Origin: Lachnospiraceae bacterium
GTDB lineage: Bacteria; Bacillota_A; Clostridia; Lachnospirales; Lachnospiraceae
Assembly: GCA_004556565.1 (NCBI GenBank)
Contig: SFGN01000018.1
Coordinates: 1 to 64,000 of the forward strand
Length of the DNA stretch: 64,000 nt
Direction of reading: 5' to 3'
Shown here: one piece after another, positions 50,974 to 59,471 of the stretch
Position numbering within the stretch: the stretch's first letter is position 1
Layout: every line of letters begins with the position of its first letter
Position numbers and translations under genes: made by a program
Notes under the pieces: model-generated
Databases searched by the model: none
Told to the model about the DNA's origin: nothing
The model's input: the letters and a program-made list of their open reading frames with translations, nothing else

Positions 50974-52500
50974 TTATTTTGTTGGAATAATCGCCGATAT
51001 ACATGTTAGCACTATTGGGTTTCCCGACATCGCATTAAATTCAATGTTGCATACTGCATACCTGCTGTCTGACACTTTTTTTGCACGTACTGTAATTTCG
51101 TTTCCTGTAGCCAGATTTTGTACAATCTCTGTTACATATAACGACTTGTAAACAAACCCTTCAGTGTCTACATTCGGGTTTGATATATCGGTTGGTTCTA
51201 ACCTAATGGATACCACTGCCGTCATGTCACCTTTGCCAGATCCGTTTCCTGCAGCTTCTATCAGCAATGTTAACGTTGATTCGTTTTCGTGAAAACATTC
51301 CTGTGGCACATTGAACGATATCGTTCCTGACACCATAGTACCAGACCATAATGTTTTTATCTGATCCTTTTGATCCTGGATTTCGTACACTTTAACCGCC
51401 TGTACATTCCTGTCCCACGAATTTACTAACAGACGGTCGTATCCATCTGGAACAGTTACAACAAACTCATTTATACCGTTTGTAGGATTGATGTCTACTT
51501 TTCCAAAATATGGTTCTGTATACATATCATAATTGTCTTCGGTTGTTTCACCGCTACTTTTACTTACATACACTACATCTCGCTCTACAATCGTTTGCTC
51601 TGCTACGTAATATGTGTATACCTTATATTTCTTCCCTGGGCGGACAACTACTTTTACCGACTGCGCCCCACTATACTGCACGTGACCAATCCCACGTTCT
51701 ATTTTTTCAGTTCCTGAACTCCCCTCGTACCCTAATTCCCACAGATACTCATTTAACAAATTCAATTCACTAATTCCTGCCCCTGTGATGTCTGCCATCA
51801 ACTTTTCCAGTGCATCTAATTGATTTTGCAGATTTCCGGCTGCGTCTGTAGATAGCTGATTCTTTATATTATTGAACCATGAGGTAAACATACTATTCTG
51901 TGTCGCTGCGTAATTTTCAAAATCACTTGTGTATGAATCAAACTGATATTGAATTTTCTGCTTGTATCCAGAAAAAAACGTATCGAATTGCGCCGTAATT
52001 TGTGAAAAGTCAATTTCCTTTACTGTCGCCATAACCCAACCGCAAACGTCGGCGTTCATTCTTGTATCTGTAATATTTTCCTGCGTGATTTTGATCGCTC
52101 CGACTTCCACCCGAATTTCTCCCAACTTTAAGTCGTGGATCGCTTCGGTTCTCACAATCTCCGGTGCTACCGGGTTTTTTGAAAAACCGCCCGTTTCAAT
52201 GAAAATATAAAAATCTCTTTCCGTGTCGTCCCGTCGCAATATAACGTTGTCGATCCGGGCCAATGTTCCAGACGCTTTTTCAAGTGTGAATATCTGCTCC
52301 TGTTCAAAATGTTTTGTTTTTCCTTTGATATTCGCATAACCGCCGTCGACTGTTACGCTCATATCGTCGTTGGCCGTGATAGCAAAACAATTATTGAAAA
52401 CGCCGGTTGTGAAGAATGGTAAAAGCCATTCGCTCATACTGTCCGCATTGTAAACGCGATCCCCGTTTCTGGAATTATAAAAATTTGCATACTGTCCCAT
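50974..52500 (-). CDS. Phage tail fibre/baseplate receptor-binding-like protein
   Basis: A 508-residue structural protein starting GQYANFYNSRNGDRVYNA. The first 190 residues resemble upper-baseplate or fibre-base domains (LARIDNVILRRDDTERDFYI, KLGEIRVEVGAI). A helical stretch (SGYKQKIQYQFDSYTSDF, LQNQLDALEKLMADITGAG) follows. The last 250 residues are beta-rich and probably form the receptor-binding tip. It comes directly after the hub gene. The receptor is unknown. Confidence 0.75.
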   Translation of the reverse strand: MGQYANFYNSRNGDRVYNADSMSEWLLPFFTTGVFNNCFAITANDDMSVTVDGGYANIKGKTKHFEQEQIFTLEKASGTLARIDNVILRRDDTERDFYIFIETGGFSKNPVAPEIVRTEAIHDLKLGEIRVEVGAIKITQENITDTRMNADVCGWVMATVKEIDFSQITAQFDTFFSGYKQKIQYQFDSYTSDFENYAATQNSMFTSWFNNIKNQLSTDAAGNLQNQLDALEKLMADITGAGISELNLLNEYLWELGYEGSSGTEKIERGIGHVQYSGAQSVKVVVRPGKKYKVYTYYVAEQTIVERDVVYVSKSSGETTEDNYDMYTEPYFGKVDINPTNGINEFVVTVPDGYDRLLVNSWDRNVQAVKVYEIQDQKDQIKTLWSGTMVSGTISFNVPQECFHENESTLTLLIEAAGNGSGKGDMTAVVSIRLEPTDISNPNVDTEGFVYKSLYVTEIVQNLATGNEITVRAKKVSDSRYAVCNIEFNAMSGNPIVLTCISAIIPTK

Positions 52501-53544
52501 TTATTTGTCGCTCCAATCTATTTTTTCGGGTAATGCGTCGCCCATGGTCGGTACTACATACATTCCCCCGTACTCATACACTTCTTGAAGTTCTGTGATC
52601 CTCTGGTTTAATACGATCCCCCATTTCTTTTTCTTTACCGTCACAATATCCCCCAAGTCGTAATGTGTTTTATATTTGAAATTTATGTCCGCTTCGGTTT
52701 CGCACTCCACACTTTCAGAAACAGCATTCGCCGCCAATGTTTCCCGGCCGCGTTGTGCCAGTGCTGCTTTGTATGCTGCTTCTGTCAGTCCTTCGCTTTG
52801 AATGTCCTTCGCGTCCACAAAAATTTCCCGAAGATCTAACCCGGTGCCGCCGCCGACTTCCACATATACGCGGGCGGATCCTTCTCCTTCACCTCCCACG
52901 ATCGCTTTTGTTCGGTACTGCTGATCGTTGTACTTATAAATAACATTGTTTAGGTTGTTGTAACTCTCTGAAAATATAACGCGGGAATTGATACCCTGCG
53001 CCGTGGTCCTGTCGGTTCCTTTGTAGGTTTCAAATATAATTTTCCTGTTCCGGAAGTCTGGCCTGAAGCGATAACCGATCGTTCCGGCCTTTGCCAGTTT
53101 CGTTTCGTATGTCATAAGGTTTTTCATAGTCGCTTGAAACTCTACTGTTTCCGTGAAACCGTTTAAGGTTCCCAACTCCACAAGTGGGATCGCCGTCACT
53201 CCTGAAAGAAGGTTCCTCATGGCAACTTCTATTTTTCCGGAAAAATTCACGGTTGATTTTATCAGGCGTCGATCCATGTAGGACGAAAGGAAGCGGCCTT
53301 TTGCTGTGATCTCGTTTTTCAGATCGCTTTCTTCGTTCTCTATGTCTTCAATCACTCCCGCTTCGCTGCTGCCACGTTTGGAAAGAATGTTTCCTTTTGC
53401 CAGTAAGCGAAGGTTTTGTTCTGTGATCGGGGCGTGGATCTCGAAATTTCCCGGTTCGTAATATTTCCGTGTCCAGATCAAAGAAGTGTGGTTTTCGATC
53501 ACTCCCTTGAAATTCAGATCGCGATCGTAAATTCTTACTTCCAT
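52501..53544 (-). CDS. Siphovirus tail hub / Gp37-like baseplate protein
   Basis: A 347-residue protein starting EVRIYDRDLNFKGVIENH, typical of the siphovirus Gp37-like tail proteins that occupy the tail tip hub. LIWTRKYYEPGNFEIHAP and the end segment HYDLGDIVTVKKKKWGI are in keeping with that family. It is encoded right after the distal tail protein (one base apart), the normal order tape measure, distal tail, hub. Confidence 0.85.
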   Translation of the reverse strand: MEVRIYDRDLNFKGVIENHTSLIWTRKYYEPGNFEIHAPITEQNLRLLAKGNILSKRGSSEAGVIEDIENEESDLKNEITAKGRFLSSYMDRRLIKSTVNFSGKIEVAMRNLLSGVTAIPLVELGTLNGFTETVEFQATMKNLMTYETKLAKAGTIGYRFRPDFRNRKIIFETYKGTDRTTAQGINSRVIFSESYNNLNNVIYKYNDQQYRTKAIVGGEGEGSARVYVEVGGGTGLDLREIFVDAKDIQSEGLTEAAYKAALAQRGRETLAANAVSESVECETEADINFKYKTHYDLGDIVTVKKKKWGIVLNQRITELQEVYEYGGMYVVPTMGDALPEKIDWSDK

Positions 53545-53545
53545 A

Positions 53546-54415
53546 TCACACCCCCAAATAGCGGAACCTGTAAGAAACGGTAACGTTCAGGTAATCTTCG
53601 CCGGCGTCTGCCGTATATCGGATCGTGTTTGTTCCATGCTGCAACTGTATAAAATCGCTATCTTCGTCCAGATACTCGTTGATCTCCTGTTTTACGCCGT
53701 CCCTTACAAGGTACACCGCTTTGTTATTTGTTTCAGTGGTAATAATCACCACGTCGCCGGCATTGATAGAAAAGGATCTGACTTCATTTCCGATCTTGAT
53801 AAATTCGCCACTTTCCGCATGATATACGGCCGGGTTTATTACCGGTCCTTCTGCTTCCAGTGTGACGGTTATTCCGATATTGTCCGCGGCGCTGTCGTTC
53901 TCGATCTCTTTCAATACTTCGGCTGTTCTTTCCGCGAACGGTTCTTTCTCTTCCAGAAATTCGTGTGGCCATTCAAAAAGGCCCGTCCAACTTGCCATAG
54001 ATACGGAAATATCTTCAAGATCCCGGAAGAACGGATCCGGGCAAAGAAGGGAAATACTGAAATTTCTAACCACTCCCGCTTCGTCAATGTCGATCTCTTC
54101 CACTTTGTAGTCAATCACGCGGGTTTCGCTGCCTTCTGTGTAGGTAAAAAGGCCGGTTGACTTCGGTTTGAAGCACTTGTAAAGCAAGTCCCTGTTCTTT
54201 TGGTAATCGCTTTCCATTTGCGCGGTAATTACAATATTTCTTTGTTTCGTGGTGCTGCCCTGATATGTGGAACCGTCCACCATTGTATTTTCCGACGTTA
54301 CAACGTTATTTGATACAGTGTAAATTCCGTCTACCGATACAAGGAAGAACGGTTCAAAGTTATAGTTAAATTCTACTTGCACCCCATCTTCATTTTTGCA
54401 TATTATTCTTTTCAT
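53546..54415 (-). CDS. Phage distal tail protein
   Basis: A 289-residue protein in the position of Dit, which forms the ring at the tail end. It begins KRIICKNEDGVQVEFNYNF, and the N-terminal beta-sandwich region includes VDGSTYQGSTTKQRNIVI and FSISLLCPDPFFRDLEDIS, common in Dit. The C-terminal half is beta-rich, ending LNVTVSYRFRYLGV. It starts three bases after the tape measure stop. Confidence 0.87.
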   Translation of the reverse strand: MKRIICKNEDGVQVEFNYNFEPFFLVSVDGIYTVSNNVVTSENTMVDGSTYQGSTTKQRNIVITAQMESDYQKNRDLLYKCFKPKSTGLFTYTEGSETRVIDYKVEEIDIDEAGVVRNFSISLLCPDPFFRDLEDISVSMASWTGLFEWPHEFLEEKEPFAERTAEVLKEIENDSAADNIGITVTLEAEGPVINPAVYHAESGEFIKIGNEVRSFSINAGDVVIITTETNNKAVYLVRDGVKQEINEYLDEDSDFIQLQHGTNTIRYTADAGEDYLNVTVSYRFRYLGV

Positions 54416-54418
54416 ACC

Positions 54419-56914
54419 TTACGCGCCCCCTTGCAACTGCAAAACCATATTTCGGGTTGCGTTCCTTGTCTGTCTGGCCGTTTCATAAGGCGTTAAGGCT
54501 TTCGGGCTTGTGATGTTCACATTCTGAACGAAACTTCTTCCCTGCTGCCCTGCTACCGCGTCAAGTGCCGTGTTTCTGGCGCTTCTTGTTAATGGTGTCA
54601 CAATGGCTTCACCGTTCACCATTTGAATTAACTCCGGTCCCGCTTCTGCCATGATTGCTTGACCGTTTTTTAATATTCCTCCGTGTGCCAAACGTGGCAG
54701 GGATAATTCTCCGATATGCCCAACGCTCACACCCGGAAGTTTATTAATAATATCAATCGCACCGTTGATAAAACCTATCGCTCCATTTACCTTACTTTCT
54801 GCTGCTGCAAGTGCGCCATTCATTGCGCTTTTAAACGCTCCGCCTATTGCATCACCGATGTTTGTTCCAATGTTTGTAAATATTCCGCTGATTGTGTTCC
54901 ATATTCCGGAAAAGAATGATCCAATACCATTGAACACATTCTGAATTCCGGTATATGCTTCTGTGAATTTTCCCCTGAACCATGAAACTACGTCTGAAAA
55001 CGCTCCTGTTACCTCTTTGTATCTGGCGCTGAACCACTGGCCGATTCCTGAAAATACCAGTGTTACAGCTTTATATGCCTCGGTGAACTTAGCCTTAAAC
55101 CACGATCCGACTCCTGTGAACACTGCAACAATGCTGTTCCACAATCCTCTAAAAAACCCTATTGCTGAATCTATGGCATCCGGAAGTGTTTCTGTAAAAA
55201 AAACATTGATCGCATTGAACGCTGTAAAAAAAGCTTCTTTTATTGCTCCGAAAACCTGATTTACAGCCTCCCGAAACCAATCGCATTTGTTGTATAAAGT
55301 TACTATTATTGCAATCAATGCTACTATTGCCGTCACGACTGCTATGATTGGATTTGCTGCTAAAACTGCGTGAAATGCTGCAAATGCTGACTTCGCGGCA
55401 CTTATAGCAGGTCCTATTTTCGACACAACTCCAATGATTGTTGATATTGCTGATGATATTTTTCCGAATATAATCAATGCCGGTCCTATAGCTGCAACTA
55501 CAGCGGCTATTTTTATGATTGTTTCTTTTTGCGTATCGTTCAGGTTCTTGAACCATGTTGTGAAGGTCTTTACCTTCTCCACAACCCGGTCTAATATCGG
55601 CGCCACGCTTGACATTAAAACATTTCCAAGATCTGCTCCCGCTACTTTCAAATTGTTCAATGCGACTTTTGCTTTATCCGGTGGATCCAATGTCGCGTTG
55701 AATGTGTCTTCAACTACGGTTCCGTAATCTTCCAGTGAACCGGCCAGATCGTCAACCGACAAGCGGTCTTCTCTGATCGCCTGCGTCATTTCTGCGGCGC
55801 CCTTCTTGCCGAATAACTCCGTTGCAATCTGCAGGGCTTCCGTTTCACTTCCTGCGTTCTTTATGCTTTCAATGGTCGTTCCTAACGCTTCTTCAAGGGT
55901 TTTTCCCTCTGCCGTCGCGTTCTGCTGCGCTTTTTTCAGCCCTGCAAGCGCCGCCGAAGCGTCAACGCCGTTTGCTTCAAACTGTGCAAGTAAATTCACG
56001 GAAGAAGTGAGGTCAAGCCCCATTTCCTTTAATGTGGCGCCGTTTGTCTGTAAGGAATTTTGCAGCGTGTCCATGGAAATTCCGGTGTCCTGCCCCGCTT
56101 TTGTGAGAAGGCCAAGAACATTTCCGGTCTGTGAAGTGTCAACGCCGAATTTCGTCATAATAGCGTCCACACTGTCGATCGCTCCGTTTAAGTCGGTTCC
56201 GTTGATTTCCGCGAACTGAATAAACTTTGCCGAAAGATCTTCCAGTGTCTTTCCCGTTGCTCCGAAACGTGTATTTACTTCACCAATGGCAATTCCGGCC
56301 GCTTCTGCTTCTATCGGAAGCGAAGAAAACACGTTGTCCATGCTATCTTGCAGCCCTTCCAATGCTTCCCCTGAAGCGCCCGTTTTTGTTATGATCGTAT
56401 CGTACCCGGCATCAAGTTCGTTAAATGCCGCGATACTTGCCGTTCCGATCCCGGTAATTGCTGCCGTTACCGGAAGAAGTTTCTTCCCAAGCGTAGTTGA
56501 TTTCTCCCCGATTTTCCCGGCTGCTTCTCCCACTTTTTCAAGTGCGGAATTTCCGCTTTCTGCCGCTTCTTTCAAGTTTTTCAACTCTGCTTCGGTCTTT
56601 ATAACTTCTCTTTGTAATGCTCTGTACTGTTCTTCCGATACTTCGCCGCGCTCAAACTGCTGTTGTACCTGTTCTTCTGCCTTCTTCAAAACGTCCAGTT
56701 TTTCAGAAGTGGCCGAAACGGCTTCTTTCAGAAGGGTTTGTTTTTGCGCCAATAACTCCGTATTTTTCGGATCCAGTTTCAGGGCCTTTTCGACTTCTTT
56801 TAATTCTTTCTGAATATCGCGCGACTGCTTATTTACTCCCGACAACGCTTTGTCAAGTTTCGTTGTGTCGCCGCCGATTTCGATTGTAATTCCCTTTATC
56901 GTGCTTCCTGCCAC
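54419..56914 (-). CDS. Phage tail tape measure protein
   Basis: An 831-residue protein that sets tail length and enters the cell at infection. The N-terminal 110 residues are coiled coil (LKEVEKALKLDPKNTELLAQ), followed by a conserved minor tail/TP901-type core (AGIAIGEVNTRFGATGKTLE, LNLLAQFEANGVDASAALAG-like region). Hydrophobic segments lie near residues 470-550. A repeated WFKAKFTEAYKAV / WFRGKFTEAYTGI motif precedes the C-terminal part. It begins three bases after the end of the GT chaperone extension. Confidence 0.93.
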   Translation of the reverse strand: MAGSTIKGITIEIGGDTTKLDKALSGVNKQSRDIQKELKEVEKALKLDPKNTELLAQKQTLLKEAVSATSEKLDVLKKAEEQVQQQFERGEVSEEQYRALQREVIKTEAELKNLKEAAESGNSALEKVGEAAGKIGEKSTTLGKKLLPVTAAITGIGTASIAAFNELDAGYDTIITKTGASGEALEGLQDSMDNVFSSLPIEAEAAGIAIGEVNTRFGATGKTLEDLSAKFIQFAEINGTDLNGAIDSVDAIMTKFGVDTSQTGNVLGLLTKAGQDTGISMDTLQNSLQTNGATLKEMGLDLTSSVNLLAQFEANGVDASAALAGLKKAQQNATAEGKTLEEALGTTIESIKNAGSETEALQIATELFGKKGAAEMTQAIREDRLSVDDLAGSLEDYGTVVEDTFNATLDPPDKAKVALNNLKVAGADLGNVLMSSVAPILDRVVEKVKTFTTWFKNLNDTQKETIIKIAAVVAAIGPALIIFGKISSAISTIIGVVSKIGPAISAAKSAFAAFHAVLAANPIIAVVTAIVALIAIIVTLYNKCDWFREAVNQVFGAIKEAFFTAFNAINVFFTETLPDAIDSAIGFFRGLWNSIVAVFTGVGSWFKAKFTEAYKAVTLVFSGIGQWFSARYKEVTGAFSDVVSWFRGKFTEAYTGIQNVFNGIGSFFSGIWNTISGIFTNIGTNIGDAIGGAFKSAMNGALAAAESKVNGAIGFINGAIDIINKLPGVSVGHIGELSLPRLAHGGILKNGQAIMAEAGPELIQMVNGEAIVTPLTRSARNTALDAVAGQQGRSFVQNVNITSPKALTPYETARQTRNATRNMVLQLQGGA

Positions 56915-56917
56915 TTG

Positions 56918-57205
56918 CTATTCACCGCCCCTTCGTTTGAACTTCTCGCGAATGGCCTTTCGGTCCGGTTCTGTTTGCGAAATTCTCCAACAATTCGCAA
57001 GGTATTCTCTGCCCTGCTCCGTCTGGTTCATTTCGTGTATAAACGCTTCGCGCATGAAGAAAAGGTATAGATCAAGATCCAGTTCTTGCACTTCCCATAT
57101 ATTTAAACCGGTGTAGTCAATCACCAGTTTTTCGCCCCGTGTTTTGGTTTTGTAGTAAACCCCTTCTTCGTCCTTTCCGGGGTAGAAGGGGATCTTTAAT
57201 TTGGG
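56918..57205 (-). CDS. Tail chaperone T extension, read by -1 frameshift
   Basis: The frame -1 to gpG is open from the slippery site at 57199-57205 to 56918. After the shift it reads PKLKIPFYPGKDEEGVYYK and later LNIWEVQELDLDLYLFFMRE, ending KFKRRGGE. It has no good own start between the slip site and 57124. A product of about 202 residues would result when fused to gpG. Phages make gpG and gpGT in a fixed ratio to assemble the tail around the tape measure. The second part occupies the usual position right before the tape measure gene. Confidence 0.82.
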   Translation of the reverse strand, partial: PKLKIPFYPGKDEEGVYYKTKTRGEKLVIDYTGLNIWEVQELDLDLYLFFMREAFIHEMNQTEQGREYLANCWRISQTEPDRKAIREKFKRRGGE

Positions 57206-57525
57206 TTATTCTTTACGCCGCCCGCAAATTCCATATAGGCGTCGATCAGGGCTTCCATTTCTTCGGTGTCGTAATTGTCCGTTATTTCCTGCGTTGTCAC
57301 CCTTTCGCCTGTCATATTGTGGGAAAGAATTTCAGCGCAAAGGCCGCCTAAAGTGTCCATGGCGTCGTCGATCGTCATTCCGTCTATGTCCACTTCCTGC
57401 AGCGCTGACATTTTTTCAAACGTCTTTTTCATAGGCATTTTTACGATCAGTTTTCGGCCGTCTTTTAAAGTAGTTGTCATAAACGAACGGTTTACCTTGT
57501 TGAAATCAAAACTCATATTTGCCAT
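57196..57525 (-). CDS. Tail assembly chaperone G
   Basis: A 109-residue protein with SFDFNKVNRSFMTTTLKDG and a helical remainder (EALIDAYMEFAGGVKNNPN) ending at a TAA just after the slippery sequence. Encoded between the major tail protein and the tape measure, it corresponds to gpG of lambda and its functional equivalents in Gram-positive siphophages. Most translation ends here; a fraction shifts frame to make gpGT. Confidence 0.85.
   Translation of the reverse strand: MANMSFDFNKVNRSFMTTTLKDGRKLIVKMPMKKTFEKMSALQEVDIDGMTIDDAMDTLGGLCAEILSHNMTGERVTTQEITDNYDTEEMEALIDAYMEFAGGVKNNPN
57199..57205 (-). promoter_or_regulatory. -1 ribosomal slippery site CCCAAAT
   Basis: In the gpG frame the bases read AAC CCA AAT TAA. 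The heptamer C CCA AAT fits the X XXY YYZ rule exactly, and a -1 slip to CCC AAA enters the T frame immediately before the gpG stop. Confidence 0.82.
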
Positions 57526-57590
57526 TGTGCAATTTCCTTTCTACCAACTAACGGCAAGGCGCCGCCCTGCCGTTTCTGGTTGTTGTGTTA

Positions 57591-58163
57591 TTACTGTGTT
57601 TCCTCTGCGCCGCCTGCTGACGCTTCTTCCTCTGTCATTTCTTCTTCGTACAGTAAAAGCGTTCCTTCGTCGTCCATAGGAAGGGCCGTTATTTCTTCGT
57701 CGATAACGGTTTCTTTGTCCTTCTCAAAGGAAATAGCGAAGCCCGCCTGATTGTTTCCGACGATCAAAACCCAAATATCGCCGTCCACCGGATCTTTGTG
57801 GTGAAGACAAATAACGTAACGGCTGCCCTGCCTGTTGTTGATACCGCCGATCTTTACGATCCTGCGCTTTTTCGCCTTGTCTTCCGTTACGCGGGCTGTG
57901 TCACAAAGATATTTGAACTTGTTTCCGTCGAAAGTCATAATTCCCGTTTTCAGGGTTACTTCTTCTTCGGTAATGATCGTTTTTCTCTTGTTTCCGGTGT
58001 CGTCCTTTGCCGTATAAAAAGACGGCTTATACTCCGCGGACGCGCCGCCGGAAATGTAAGCCATTAAGTTTTCTTTTGTGCAAATATCCGCTGTCTCCGG
58101 AACTGTCTTACCGTCGAAAGCCTGAATATAAACGTCTGCACTTCCAAGAATAATTCTTTCCAT
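57591..58163 (-). CDS. Phage major tail protein
   Basis: A 190-residue protein of the phi13-type major tail family, which forms the stacked rings of the tail tube. It begins MERIILGSADVYIQAFDG and contains YISGGASAEYKPSFYTAKDD and FKYLCDTARVTEDKAKKRRI. The C-terminus is acidic and Ala-rich (EEEMTEEEASAGGAEETQ). It lies between the tail terminator-like gene and the chaperone gene. Confidence 0.88.
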   Translation of the reverse strand: MERIILGSADVYIQAFDGKTVPETADICTKENLMAYISGGASAEYKPSFYTAKDDTGNKRKTIITEEEVTLKTGIMTFDGNKFKYLCDTARVTEDKAKKRRIVKIGGINNRQGSRYVICLHHKDPVDGDIWVLIVGNNQAGFAISFEKDKETVIDEEITALPMDDEGTLLLYEEEMTEEEASAGGAEETQ

Positions 58164-58177
58164 GCTCTATTCTCCTT

Positions 58178-58516
58178 TTATTTCTTTTGAGTGATTGTGA
58201 AATCATAGGCCGTTTGTAGCGTGTCTTCTCCGGGGATCTGTGCCTGATACTTCCGAAATTCCACGTCAAACAACACTTCTTCTTCGATCCGCTTTTCAAG
58301 GGCCGGATCTTCCCTTTTCTCCGTGTAAAGTTCCAATGAACCTTCGATCTGCCGGATCCGGTTTTTGGTGTCGTCGCCCCTCTGCTGCTCCGAAGATAGC
58401 CACACAAGAAACGGTGGATCCGGTACCGGGTTTTTGTTGGTCTGTATGAATTGATTGTGGGCGAACGGAAGGCCCAAGCCTTCGGCGCGCTTTAATACGT
58501 CTTCAAAGGTTGTCAC
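58178..58516 (-). CDS. Phage tail terminator/completion-like protein
   Basis: A 112-residue protein beginning TTFEDVLKRAEGLGLPFAHN with VPDPPFLVWLSSEQQRGDD, a pattern common among tail terminator-type proteins encoded right before the major tail gene. It overlaps the gp10-like gene by four bases. Assignment rests mostly on position and the PPFLVW element. Confidence 0.75.
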   Translation of the reverse strand: MTTFEDVLKRAEGLGLPFAHNQFIQTNKNPVPDPPFLVWLSSEQQRGDDTKNRIRQIEGSLELYTEKREDPALEKRIEEEVLFDVEFRKYQAQIPGEDTLQTAYDFTITQKK

Positions 58517-58887
58517 TTTTCGATCGCTCCTTTCACTTTTTCTTCAAAACTTTCCACGGCTTTTTCTTCTACCGGCCGAATATGCACTTTCGCCGCAACC
58601 CTGCCGCCGTTCCTGCTTGCGTGGCCTTTTTCCAGAAGGTGCGTTAATTGATAATCGGTTTTGTTGTGGACCGTGTTTCTCTTTGCGCTCTTGCTTTCGT
58701 AGGCTTTCGATTTTGTCCACCCCTTCGCATAGGAACCAGTTAAAACCGGGCTTGTATTTTTTAATTCTCTGACAGCTTCGTCTGCCACTTCGTCGGCAGC
58801 CTTTTTTATTCCGTCGGCTACTTCCTGCGAATATTCACTAAGCCCCTGCGCCAATTCTGCCGCAAGTCTATCAACACTAATTGCCAT
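58513..58887 (-). CDS. HK97 gp10-like head-tail joining protein
   Basis: A 124-residue protein with DGIKKAADEVADEAVRELKN and TSPVLTGSYAKGWTKSKAYE, then HLLEKGHASRNGGRVAAKVHI, all typical of the HK97 gp10 family. It begins on the last base of the upstream head closure gene and overlaps the downstream gene by four bases. Confidence 0.92.
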   Translation of the reverse strand: MAISVDRLAAELAQGLSEYSQEVADGIKKAADEVADEAVRELKNTSPVLTGSYAKGWTKSKAYESKSAKRNTVHNKTDYQLTHLLEKGHASRNGGRVAAKVHIRPVEEKAVESFEEKVKGAIEK

Positions 58888-59168
58888 TATCTATTCCCCA
58901 CCCTCTGACCGGCGTAAACTTCGATCTTGTCGTTGTCCTTCGGTCCGTATGTTCTGTAAACCGTCAGTCGTTCTTTTCCATGAAGCACAACGCTTTGATC
59001 TGCGTATTCACTGGCGTAAACTTCAAACATATACCGGGCCTTCATGCCTTTTTCTCCCGCTGCTGCGTATTCGTCGCGGCCGATCGGAAAAACGGAAGCA
59101 TAAACCGGCGTTTTTGTATCTTCTTCGCGTGTTTCCCCCGGATCAATCAGGGTTATTATTGCTTCGAT
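58887..59168 (-). CDS. Head closure/adaptor protein, start codon unclear
   Basis: The minus-strand frame reads IITLIDPGETREEDTK, VYASVFPIGRDEYAAAGEKG, MKARYMFEVYASEYADQSVV and ends VYAGQRVGNR with its stop sharing one base with the gp10-like ATG. This is the pattern of phage head closure (head-tail adaptor) proteins of about 90-110 residues. No ATG, GTG or TTG exists at the expected place; a GGCGGTGA sequence lies seven bases before an ATC at 59168, so a rare start is likely. An in-frame stop lies just upstream (59177). Confidence 0.7.
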   Translation of the reverse strand: MEAIITLIDPGETREEDTKTPVYASVFPIGRDEYAAAGEKGMKARYMFEVYASEYADQSVVLHGKERLTVYRTYGPKDNDKIEVYAGQRVGNR

Positions 59169-59446
59169 TTGTAATCACCGCCTTTGATCTTCGTCAGGAT
59201 CATGTTATAGTTGTTCATTAACCGTTCGTGGTTGCTGTCCATGCTATAATTTGCCTTGACGTAGGTTAAGGCGGCTTCGATAATCAACGGATCTTCCGGG
59301 TTTTTCAGAAATTCTTCTGCCACGCCTATTCTTTTTAGGTCAGCGATCGCAAAGTCCAAGTGGCGGTAAACGTCTTCGTCCAATGCGTCCGAAGACATTT
59401 TCCGCGCCCTTAACTTCGCCGCTGCCTTTAATTCGTCAATCGTCAT
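59156..59446 (-). CDS. Phage head-tail connector (gp6-like)
   Basis: A 96-residue helical protein, starting TIDELKAAAKLRARKMSSDA and containing ALTYVKANYSMDSNHERLMNN, matching the gp6-like connector family that sits below the portal. It follows the capsid gene by 25 bases and its end overlaps the head closure frame. Confidence 0.88.
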   Translation of the reverse strand: MTIDELKAAAKLRARKMSSDALDEDVYRHLDFAIADLKRIGVAEEFLKNPEDPLIIEAALTYVKANYSMDSNHERLMNNYNMILTKIKGGDYKSKQ

Positions 59447-59471
59447 TGAAAACCGCCCTTTCCTTTATTGC

